64,000 nucleotides of DNA from Pseudolabrys sp. FHR47 (GTDB lineage: Bacteria; Pseudomonadota; Alphaproteobacteria; Rhizobiales; Xanthobacteraceae). The notes beneath the pieces are model-generated. The model searched no databases. It had not been told where the DNA came from and saw only the letters and a list, made by a program, of their open reading frames with translations. The stretch covers positions 1,987,001 through 2,051,000 of the forward strand of contig NZ_CP039740.1 of NCBI RefSeq assembly GCF_005153485.1, written 5' to 3'. The position numbers were made by a program, and so were the translations under genes. Each line of letters opens with the position of its first letter. Position 1 is the first letter of the stretch. Positions 18,995 to 25,878 of the stretch are shown here, piece after piece.

Positions 18995-19097
18995 AGCGTT
19001 TTCGAGCGAAGTGGAAATCGGATCGCGTGAAGAAAACTCGTCAAAACAAGAAGCTAGAGCCCCGGTTTTGATTCTATCAAAGCCGGAAAGGCTCTAG
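18995..19097. repeat. Intergenic repeat-like element with large hairpin (family D)
   Basis: A conserved-looking leader (AAGCGTTTTCGAGCGAAGTG at 18994-19013) is followed by a long hairpin: CTAGAGCC...GGCTCTAG (19054-19097), with inner arms TTTTGAT and ATCAAA. I remember near-identical sequences in many Hyphomicrobiales intergenic regions, but this was not checked. It sits immediately after the pseudouridine synthase stop and may terminate transcription. Confidence 0.6.
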
Positions 19098-19126
19098 GCG
19101 AAGATGCCCTGCGTCCCCATCTAAAG

Positions 19127-19507
19127 ATGATGAAACGCGGGTTCTGCATGGTTCTTGTCGCGTTGGCGGTAATTACCGCTGCGCCTGCGGCTGCGCAGAA
19201 CGATCCCTATACGATCATGAAGCCCGAGCCGTGGCTGCCGCCGAAGTACCAGTCGCCGCGCAGCGCGGAGACCGTGCCGCCGCCGTCTCACGTTTTGCCG
19301 CCCGCGCCCCGCGACCGCGTTCCGCCGGCGATCGTGGTGCCGCAAACCGGTCGCGTGCTGCCGAACTTGCCGACTTTGTCGCCCTCCGGGCCGAACGGCA
19401 CCGAGACCGGGCAGGACCGCGCCGCGCGCTGCGCCCATCAACTCGGCGTTTACGGCGCGGAGGCGGGCAACCCGGCGGCTTATCTCGGCAGTTGCGTTAA
19501 TCAGTGA
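19127..19507 (+). CDS. Small proline-rich exported protein, function unknown
   Basis: The product is 126 residues with a signal peptide (1-23, ending PAAAQ). The mature chain is proline-rich (PPPSHVLPPAPRDRVPP) and ends in a short region with two cysteines (CAHQLGVYG...GSCVNQ) that could form a disulfide. No known domain is recognised. It is probably periplasmic or cell-wall associated. The convergent FNT-family gene ends 3 nt away. Confidence 0.65.
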   Translation: MMKRGFCMVLVALAVITAAPAAAQNDPYTIMKPEPWLPPKYQSPRSAETVPPPSHVLPPAPRDRVPPAIVVPQTGRVLPNLPTLSPSGPNGTETGQDRAARCAHQLGVYGAEAGNPAAYLGSCVNQ

Positions 19508-19510
19508 CGC

Positions 19511-20347
19511 TTAGATCTCATCCTTGACCTGCGCGTATGAAAGCACCGCGAACAGGCAAGTGCCGCCGACCATGTTGCCGGCGAGCACGGGCAGGGCGAA
19601 TTTCACGATCGCCTCCCACCACGCCCAGTCTCCGTTGATGACGAGCAGATAGGCTTCGAGCGAGCCGGCAACGATATGGGTGAACCCACCCGCCGCGATC
19701 AGATAGGTCATCAGGGTGACGACGATGAACTTGGCGCTCTCGGCGCTCGGGATCATCCACACCATGGCGGCGATGAGAAAGCCGGACGCAATGCCGGCGA
19801 AGAACATCTGCGGTACGTCGAGCTTGAGCAGCGATCGGCTCACCTCGATCATGCCTTCGTAGAGCTCCGGACTCAGCACCGGCGTGAAAGCGCAGAACAA
19901 TGCGGCAAACAATGTGCCCGCGAGATTTGCGGCGAGCACGATTCCCCACAGCCGCCCCATCTGCCAGATCGTTGTCGGCGACAGGTTCTTGAGCACCGGC
20001 AGCACGGCAGTGATGGTGCTTTCGGTGAACAATTGCTGGCGCGCCAGGATCACCATGAGGAAGCCAACGCTGTAGCCGAGGTCGGCGATCAGGGGGCGCC
20101 ATTCGGCATCGGGCAGGTGGGTGATGAGGATCGCTTCTGCGAGCACCGAGAAGCTGATCGAAAGCCCGGCCGCGATGCCCGACCACCACAGGGAGGTGGC
20201 GGGGCGCTCCATTTCCTCTTCGCCAAGGCGGCGCACGATCTCATAGATCACCGGCACGCGCGGCGCCGATAATTCCTCGACGTCGCGCACTTCTTCATCG
20301 GTGATGCCGCGGCCATTCTTCGCCGCCGGCGATTTCCGCTTCGCCAT
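19511..20347 (-). CDS. Formate/nitrite transporter (FNT) family membrane protein
   Basis: The product is 278 residues with a charged N-terminus of about 55 residues and six hydrophobic helices typical of FNT pentameric channels. It resembles the YfdC branch more than FocA or NirC, so the substrate is unclear. The ATG at 20347 (MAKRKSPAAK) is chosen; the open frame continues upstream to 20686 but that part lies over the divergent ArsR gene and is not protein-like. Confidence 0.85.
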   Translation of the reverse strand: MAKRKSPAAKNGRGITDEEVRDVEELSAPRVPVIYEIVRRLGEEEMERPATSLWWSGIAAGLSISFSVLAEAILITHLPDAEWRPLIADLGYSVGFLMVILARQQLFTESTITAVLPVLKNLSPTTIWQMGRLWGIVLAANLAGTLFAALFCAFTPVLSPELYEGMIEVSRSLLKLDVPQMFFAGIASGFLIAAMVWMIPSAESAKFIVVTLMTYLIAAGGFTHIVAGSLEAYLLVINGDWAWWEAIVKFALPVLAGNMVGGTCLFAVLSYAQVKDEI

Positions 20348-20427
20348 GTGGTCCCATCCTGCGTGGAAGTTCCGCGTTAACGCGCAGGCGTGTCGCCAAG
20401 TTCCGCTTTCGGAACAGGCCGTCGGAC

Positions 20428-20457
20428 TTGACAGGCAACCAAATGGTTGCATATTGT
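20428..20457 (+). promoter_or_regulatory. Sigma-70 promoter with ArsR operator in the spacer
   Basis: TTGACA (20428-20433) and TATTGT (20452-20457) form a strong promoter. Between them lies the perfect palindrome GCAACCA-AA-TGGTTGC (20435-20450), an operator type seen with ArsR regulators of SRPBCC genes. Binding there would block RNA polymerase, giving negative autoregulation. The transcription start would fall at about the ATG of the regulator gene. Confidence 0.75.
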
Positions 20458-20461
20458 ATTC

Positions 20462-20779
20462 ATGGATCTGGTGTTCAAAGCCCTTGCCGATGAGAGCCGC
20501 AGACGGCTGCTCGACCGGCTGCGCGCCGACAACGGCCAGACCCTCAACCAGCTTTGTGCCGGTCTGCCGGGCATGACGCGGCAGGCGGTGAGCAAGCATC
20601 TCGCCCTCCTGGAGGAGGCGAACCTGATCGCGGCCATCAAGCGTGGCCGCGAGAAGCTGCACTATCTCAACCCAGTGCCGATCCACGAGATCGCCGAACG
20701 CTGGATCGGGAAATTCGAGCGCTCGCGCCTCGACGCGTTGAGCCAGTTGAAGAAAGCGTTGGAGGCGCGTGATGAGTAA
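20462..20779 (+). CDS. ArsR-family transcriptional regulator
   Basis: The product is 105 residues with a winged helix-turn-helix: MDLVFKALADESRRRLLDRL, then recognition helix TRQAVSKHLALLEEANLI. No metal-binding ELCVCDL motif is present, so it belongs to the non-metal SRPBCC-linked branch. The ATG at 20462 is preferred over the TTG at 20447, which lies inside the promoter. It is followed by two SRPBCC genes with overlaps and is likely the repressor of the operon. Confidence 0.9.
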   Translation: MDLVFKALADESRRRLLDRLRADNGQTLNQLCAGLPGMTRQAVSKHLALLEEANLIAAIKRGREKLHYLNPVPIHEIAERWIGKFERSRLDALSQLKKALEARDE

Positions 20780-21209
20780 GGCGTCGCATGTCTACGTCAC
20801 CTATATCCGTGCCACGCCGGCCGAGGTGTGGCGCGCAATCACCGACCCGGAACTGAGTGGCCGTTATTGGGGCCACAGCAATGTGTCCGACTGGACCGTG
20901 GGCAGTGCCTGGGAGCATCGGCGCATCGACGCGTCGAAGAAGATTGACCTCATCGGTACAGTTCTCGAAAGCGATGCACCACGTCGTCTCGTCATAACAT
21001 GGGCATTTCCCGGCGAGGCCGATCAGTCCGGCAAGGTGTCGCGGGTTGCGTTCGACATCGAGGCGCACAAGGACGACATGGTGCGTCTGACCGTCAGTCA
21101 TACCGATCTCGAGCCGGACGGCGAGATGGAGCGCGGCATCACTGAAGGCTGGCCGGTGGTTCTGTCATCGTTGAAGAGTTTTATCGAGACCGGGAGGGGA
21201 CTGCTATGA
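20772..21209 (+). CDS. SRPBCC (AHSA1-like) family protein, first copy
   Basis: The product is 145 residues with the START-like fold signature HVYVTYIRATPAEVWRAITD at the N-terminus and a C-terminal helix that closes the ligand cavity. Such proteins bind hydrophobic ligands; the ligand here is unknown. It overlaps the ArsR gene by 8 nt and the next SRPBCC gene by 4 nt, so all three are translationally coupled. A GTG at 20769 would add one residue. Confidence 0.9.
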   Translation: MSKASHVYVTYIRATPAEVWRAITDPELSGRYWGHSNVSDWTVGSAWEHRRIDASKKIDLIGTVLESDAPRRLVITWAFPGEADQSGKVSRVAFDIEAHKDDMVRLTVSHTDLEPDGEMERGITEGWPVVLSSLKSFIETGRGLL

Positions 21210-21757
21210 ACCGGCCACAGACCATGCTCGATCCGACCTCCTTCAAACCCAAGAGCGTCTATCGCACCTACATCGCCGCAACGCCGGAGAAGGTCTGGCA
21301 GGCACTGGTCGATCCATCGTTCACCACGCGGTATTTCTTTGGCCTGTCGGCCGAGGTCGAACCACGCACGGGCGGCCGCTTCCGCCTGTTGTGGCCGGAC
21401 GGCCGTGAGCATATCACCGGCGAGGTCGTGGATTGGTCGCCGCCGCGCCGGTTGTGCGTGAGCTGGGACATCCAGAACATGCCGCCATTCTCGGAATTGC
21501 CGACTACGCTCGTTACCTATGACATCGAGCCCGCCGGCGCGGTGACACGGCTGACCATGACAGAGTCGCACGACTGGGACGTGCCGCGCGAGATCATGAT
21601 CGGCGGCGAAGAAGGTTGGCCGAAGATCATCAGCGGACTCAAGAGCCTGCTGGAGACGGGTAATCCACTCACCTTCGACATGAGCGAAGGCCCGGCGCCG
21701 GAATTCGTCGCGGCCGTGCAGAAGGCGGCTGACGAGAAGCCGTGGTTGAAGAAATAA
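21206..21757 (+). CDS. SRPBCC (AHSA1-like) family protein, second copy
   Basis: The product is 183 residues. The SRPBCC core starts at residue 12 (KSVYRTYIAATPEKVWQALV) and ends with GWPKIISGLKSLLETG near residue 150, followed by a 30-residue tail. It is a paralogue of the preceding gene (shared EGWP...LKS.IETG ending). The stop is followed by the second copy of repeat family A. Confidence 0.9.
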   Translation: MNRPQTMLDPTSFKPKSVYRTYIAATPEKVWQALVDPSFTTRYFFGLSAEVEPRTGGRFRLLWPDGREHITGEVVDWSPPRRLCVSWDIQNMPPFSELPTTLVTYDIEPAGAVTRLTMTESHDWDVPREIMIGGEEGWPKIISGLKSLLETGNPLTFDMSEGPAPEFVAAVQKAADEKPWLKK

Positions 21758-21762
21758 CCTCT

Positions 21763-21865
21763 GTCATTCCGGGGCGCGGCCGTAGGTCGCGAGCCCGGAA
21801 TCCATAACCCCGGTTCGTGAATATGGATTCTGGGTCCGCGCGTCACACGCGCGTCCCGGAATGAC
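21763..21865. repeat. Palindromic intergenic repeat, family A copy 2 (103 bp)
   Basis: It has the same outer arms GTCATTCCGG/CCGGAATGAC and the same inner CCCGGAATCCATA arm as copy 1, and the same length. It lies between the stop of an SRPBCC gene and the stop of the convergent aldo/keto reductase gene; its right end touches the last codons of the latter's 3' flank. Confidence 0.9.
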
Positions 21866-21869
21866 CGCG

Positions 21870-22820
21870 TCAATAGGCGCTCGCCTTGTCCAGCGTCGTC
21901 ATATCCTCCTTCGACAGCATAAGTTTCGCCGCGCGGAGAATGTCGTGAAGCTGATCGAGCGTGGTGGCGGAAGCGATCGGCGCCGTGATGGTGGGTTGCG
22001 CCATGAGCCACGCGAGGGCGACCTGCGCCGACGTCGCGGATTTCGCCTTGGCAACGTCAGCAAGCGCCTCGAGGATGGCGACGCCCCGGGCGTCGAAATA
22101 GTTCTTCACCTTGCCGCCGCGCGTCGGGCTTTTCGCGGCTTCTTCCTTGTTCTTGTATTTGCCGGTGAGAAAGCCGGCCGCCAGACCGTAATAGGGGATG
22201 ACACCGAGCTGCTCGGTCGCCGCGATCGGCGCGTAGTCCCGTTCGTAGCCGGCGCGGTCGTGAAGATTGTAGAGCGGCTGTAGCGTCTCATAACGCGGCA
22301 GGCCGTGCTTGCCGCTGGCGTCGAGTGAAGCCTTGAGCCGCGCCGGGGACAGGTTTGACGCGCCAATGGCTCGCACCTTGCCGGCCTTGATGAGCGTGGC
22401 GTAGGCCTCGAGCGTTTCCTCGACCGGCGTCACCTCGTCGTCGAAATGGCTCTGGTAGAGGTCGATGGTCTCGATCTGCAGGCGTTTCAGCGATTCATCG
22501 GCCGACTTCAGGATGTAGTCCTTCTTGAGGCAACGGCCCTGGCCCATGTCGTTGCCGACCTTGGTCGCGACGACGACTTTGCCGCGCTTGCCGGATTTTT
22601 TCAGCCAGTGGCCGATGATGGTTTCGGACTCGCCGCCGGTGTGCCCCGACACCCAGCGCGAATAGCTGTCGGCGGTGTCGATGGCGTTGAAGCCGGCGTC
22701 AACGAAAGCATCGAGCAGCTTGTGCGAGGTCGTCTCGTCGGCGCTCCAGCCGAACACATTGCCGCCGAGCATCAGCGGCGCGATGGAGAGGCCGGAGCGG
22801 CCGAGGGGGCGGTGTTGCAT
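21870..22820 (-). CDS. Aldo/keto reductase
   Basis: The product is 316 residues, a TIM-barrel NADPH-dependent carbonyl reductase. The N-terminal signature GLSIAPLMLGGNVFGW, the catalytic Asp-Tyr pair in DTADSYSRW, Lys in VVVATKVG and His in YQSHFDDE are present. The ATG at 22820 (MQHRPLGRSG) gives the canonical start; the open frame continues to 22889 over a repeat and is rejected. The natural substrate is unknown. Confidence 0.9.
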   Translation of the reverse strand: MQHRPLGRSGLSIAPLMLGGNVFGWSADETTSHKLLDAFVDAGFNAIDTADSYSRWVSGHTGGESETIIGHWLKKSGKRGKVVVATKVGNDMGQGRCLKKDYILKSADESLKRLQIETIDLYQSHFDDEVTPVEETLEAYATLIKAGKVRAIGASNLSPARLKASLDASGKHGLPRYETLQPLYNLHDRAGYERDYAPIAATEQLGVIPYYGLAAGFLTGKYKNKEEAAKSPTRGGKVKNYFDARGVAILEALADVAKAKSATSAQVALAWLMAQPTITAPIASATTLDQLHDILRAAKLMLSKEDMTTLDKASAY

Positions 22821-22835
22821 GGGGACCTTCTTCCG

Positions 22836-22930
22836 CCTCATCCTGAGGAGGCCGTGAAGCGGCCGTCTCGAAGGATGGGGCGGCCACATGGTTCGAGACG
22901 CGCTCCTGTGGAGCGCTCCTCACCATGAGG
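22836..22930. repeat. Palindromic intergenic repeat (family C, 95 bp)
   Basis: CCTCATCCTGAGGAG (22836-22850) is an imperfect inverted repeat of CTCCTCACCATGAGG (22916-22930), with further internal complementarity including GTCTCGAA and TTCGAGAC. It occupies the spacer between the 2-oxoacid oxidoreductase operon end and the aldo/keto reductase start, both on the minus strand. One copy is seen in this window. Confidence 0.75.
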
Positions 22931-22981
22931 CCGATCAGGTGCCTGAGACAAGCCCGGCCATGACAGAGGAGGGTTGTCGTA

Positions 22982-24037
22982 TCAGCGCATGCTTGCGTTG
23001 AAGGCGTCGAGCGCCGCCGAGCCGGGGCAGAGGTCCTTGGTGCCCAGCGCATTGAGCGGCTTGTCCACCGTGTGCAGGTGGGCGTGTAGGTCTTCCGACT
23101 CCTTCTCGACGAACAAAAGGCCGGTAACGATCTGTCCCTTGGCGGCATGGTGTTGCAAAAAGCCAAGCGCGGCGGCGCGATCGTGGACTTCGTAATCGGC
23201 GTCGAGCTTGCGCAGCGCGACCTTGGAGCCGTCATGCTGCTCGACGATCTCCACTGTGCCCGGTTCCTGCTGAAGCTCGATGGGCATGCGCGTGGAAATG
23301 AAGTCAAGCCGGTTCACCGCCTCGTTGTGCTCGCGCACGAAGTCGAAGCTCTTGGTCGAGCCGGCGTGGTTGTTGAAGGCGACGCAAGGCGAAATGACGT
23401 CGAGGAAGGCCGCGCCCTTGTGCGCGATGGCGGCCTTGATGATCGGCACCAGTTGCTGCTTGTCGCCGGAGAAGGAGCGGGCAACGAAGGTCGCGCCCAG
23501 TTGCAGCGCCATGGCCACCATGTCGATGGAATTGTCGGTGTTGATGACGCCGCGCTTCGACTTGGAGCCGCGGTCGGCGGTGGCCGAGAACTGGCCTTTG
23601 GTCAGGCCGTAGACGCCATTGTTCTCGACGATATAGGTCATGTTGACGCCGCGCCGCAGGCAATGCGCGAACTGGCCGAGCCCGATGGAAGCGCTGTCGC
23701 CGTCGCCGGAGACGCCGAGATAGATCAGGTCGCGGTTGGCGAGATTGGCGCCGGTCAGCACCGACGGCATGCGGCCGTGCACCGAATTGAAGCCGTGCGA
23801 ATTGCCGAGGAAATAGGTCGGTGTCTTTGACGAGCAGCCGATGCCGGAAATCTTGGCGACGCGGTGCGGCTCGATGGCCAGCTCGAAACAAGCCTGGATG
23901 ATGGCGCCGGTGATCGAGTCATGTCCGCAGCCGGCGCAGAGCGTCGATACCGTGCCTTCATAATCGCGGTGGGTGTAGCCGAGTTCGTTCTTCGGCAGGC
24001 CCGGGTGATGGAATTTCGGCTTGGCGAGATAGGTCAT
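22982..24037 (-). CDS. korB: 2-oxoacid:acceptor oxidoreductase, beta subunit (KorB-like)
   Basis: The product is 351 residues. It has the cysteines of the beta-subunit Fe-S cluster (LCAGCGHDS, GIGCSSKTP, ISPCVAFNNH) and the thiamine pyrophosphate site GDGDSASIGLGQFAHCL. The subunit catalyses oxidative decarboxylation with CoA, probably of 2-oxoglutarate. The start ATG at 24037 overlaps the alpha stop (ATGA). The open frame extends upstream to 24169, which is inside the alpha gene and is rejected. Confidence 0.88.
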   Translation of the reverse strand: MTYLAKPKFHHPGLPKNELGYTHRDYEGTVSTLCAGCGHDSITGAIIQACFELAIEPHRVAKISGIGCSSKTPTYFLGNSHGFNSVHGRMPSVLTGANLANRDLIYLGVSGDGDSASIGLGQFAHCLRRGVNMTYIVENNGVYGLTKGQFSATADRGSKSKRGVINTDNSIDMVAMALQLGATFVARSFSGDKQQLVPIIKAAIAHKGAAFLDVISPCVAFNNHAGSTKSFDFVREHNEAVNRLDFISTRMPIELQQEPGTVEIVEQHDGSKVALRKLDADYEVHDRAAALGFLQHHAAKGQIVTGLLFVEKESEDLHAHLHTVDKPLNALGTKDLCPGSAALDAFNASMR

Positions 24038-25878
24038 GACGTTACTTTCGCGGGCTTCATCGTCATCTGGTCGAGGTGGTCGCCGATCGCTTTCGCGATG
24101 TAGCGCGCGGTGATCGGCGTGCCGTCGAAATGCAGGATCGGCACCAGCCGCACCGGGTCGATGCCGCATTCGTTGACGATCAGCGAGCGCAGCTGCGCAT
24201 CGCGGTTCTGTTCGACGACGAAGACAAAGTCGTGGTCGGCGACGAAGGAGTTGACCGAGGAGTGGAACGGGAAGCCGCGCAGACGCATGCGGTCGAGGCC
24301 ATGGCCGCGCGCCTCGATCATGTGGATCGCCTCGTCCATCGCCGGCGCGGTCGAGCCGAAATAGATGACGCCGTATTTGGAGGGCTTGGCCGCATTGGCG
24401 ATCAGCGGCTTCGGCACGATGTCCTTGGCGGTTTCGAACTTGCGCAGCAGACGCTGCATGTTGTCGACGTAAGGCCCGCCTTCCTCGGTGTATTTGGCGT
24501 AGCGGTCGCGCGAGGTACCGCGGGTGAAGAACGAGCCCTTGGTCGGATGCGTGCCGGGATAGGTGCGGTAGGGAATGCCGTCGCCATCGACGTCGAGATA
24601 GCGGCCGAAATCCTTGCCGGCCTCGAGTTCCTCGTAGGTCATCACCTTGCCGCGGTCATAGGTGCGGCTGTCGTCCCACTGGAAAGGCCGGCACAAATGA
24701 TGGTTCATGCCGATCTCCAGATCGAGCATGACGAAGACTGGTGTCTGCAGGCGGTCGGCGAGATCGAACGCCATGGCGCCCATCTCGAAGGCTTCCGCCG
24801 GGTTCTCCGGGAAGATCATCACGTGCTTGGTGTCGCCGTGCGAGGCATAGGCGCAGGAGATGAGGTCGCATTGCTGCGTGCGGGTCGGCATGCCGGTCGA
24901 CGGGCCGGCGCGCTGCACGTTGAAGATCACCGCCGGAATTTCGGCGAAATAGGCAAGCCCGATGAATTCCTGCATCAGCGAGATGCCGGGGCCGGAGGTG
25001 GCGGTGAATGAGCGCGCGCCATTCCAGGCGGCGCCGATCACCATGCCGATGGAGGCGAGTTCGTCCTCGGCCTGCACGATGGCGTATTTGGCTCGTCTGG
25101 TCTCCGGGTCGACGCGGTACTTGGCGCACCATTTGGTGAAGGCGTCGGCCAGCGAAGATGACGGCGTGATCGGATACCAGGCGCAGACCGTGGCGCCGCC
25201 ATAGACCGCGCCCAGCGCGGCAGCGGAGTTGCCCTCAACGAAAATCTTGTCGCCGACCTTGTCGGTCTTGCGCAGGCGCAGGCCGATCGGATGCGCCAGA
25301 TTGAGAATGGCGTAATCGCGGCCGATATGAAGCGCCTTGACGTTCGGCCCTATCAGCTTGTCCTTGCCCTTGTACTGCTCGGCGATGAGCTGCTCGACCG
25401 CTGCGACGTCCAGTTCGAGCAACGCGGTCAGGACGCCGATATAGATGATGTTCTTGAACAGCTGCCGCTGGCGCGGATCGGTGTATTCGCGATTGCAGAT
25501 CGCGGTCAGCGGCACACCGATGACCGTAATATCGTCGCGGAATTTCGATGGCGGATAAGGCTTGGTGGAGTCGTAGAGCAGATAACCGCCGGGTTCGATG
25601 CTCGCGATATCCTTGTCGAAAGTCTGCGGGTTCATCGCCACCATGAGATCAGTGCCGCCGCGGGCGCCGAGATGGCCGTCCTCGGTGACGCGCACCTCGT
25701 ACCAGGTCGGCAGACCCTGAATGTTCGACGGGAAGATGTTGCGCGGCGCCACCGGGATGCCCATGCGCAGAATGGCGCGGGCGAACATCTCGTTGGCGCT
25801 CGCCGATCCCGAGCCGTTAACGTTGGCGAAGCGGACGACGAAGTCGTTTACGCGGCTGAGCGGCGTGGCGGTCGGCAT
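24034..25878 (-). CDS. korA: 2-oxoacid:acceptor oxidoreductase, fused gamma-alpha subunit (KorA-like)
   Basis: The product is 614 residues. Residues about 15-190 form the gamma domain (FVVRFANVNGSGSASANEMF) and the rest the alpha pyrimidine-binding domain (WYPITPSSSLADAF; TSGPGISLMQEFIGLAYF). The fused form is typical of 2-oxoglutarate:ferredoxin oxidoreductases. The gene overlaps korB by 4 nt and the upstream flavoprotein gene by 31 nt, so all three form one transcription unit. The substrate is inferred from the family. Confidence 0.88.
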   Translation of the reverse strand: MPTATPLSRVNDFVVRFANVNGSGSASANEMFARAILRMGIPVAPRNIFPSNIQGLPTWYEVRVTEDGHLGARGGTDLMVAMNPQTFDKDIASIEPGGYLLYDSTKPYPPSKFRDDITVIGVPLTAICNREYTDPRQRQLFKNIIYIGVLTALLELDVAAVEQLIAEQYKGKDKLIGPNVKALHIGRDYAILNLAHPIGLRLRKTDKVGDKIFVEGNSAAALGAVYGGATVCAWYPITPSSSLADAFTKWCAKYRVDPETRRAKYAIVQAEDELASIGMVIGAAWNGARSFTATSGPGISLMQEFIGLAYFAEIPAVIFNVQRAGPSTGMPTRTQQCDLISCAYASHGDTKHVMIFPENPAEAFEMGAMAFDLADRLQTPVFVMLDLEIGMNHHLCRPFQWDDSRTYDRGKVMTYEELEAGKDFGRYLDVDGDGIPYRTYPGTHPTKGSFFTRGTSRDRYAKYTEEGGPYVDNMQRLLRKFETAKDIVPKPLIANAAKPSKYGVIYFGSTAPAMDEAIHMIEARGHGLDRMRLRGFPFHSSVNSFVADHDFVFVVEQNRDAQLRSLIVNECGIDPVRLVPILHFDGTPITARYIAKAIGDHLDQMTMKPAKVTS

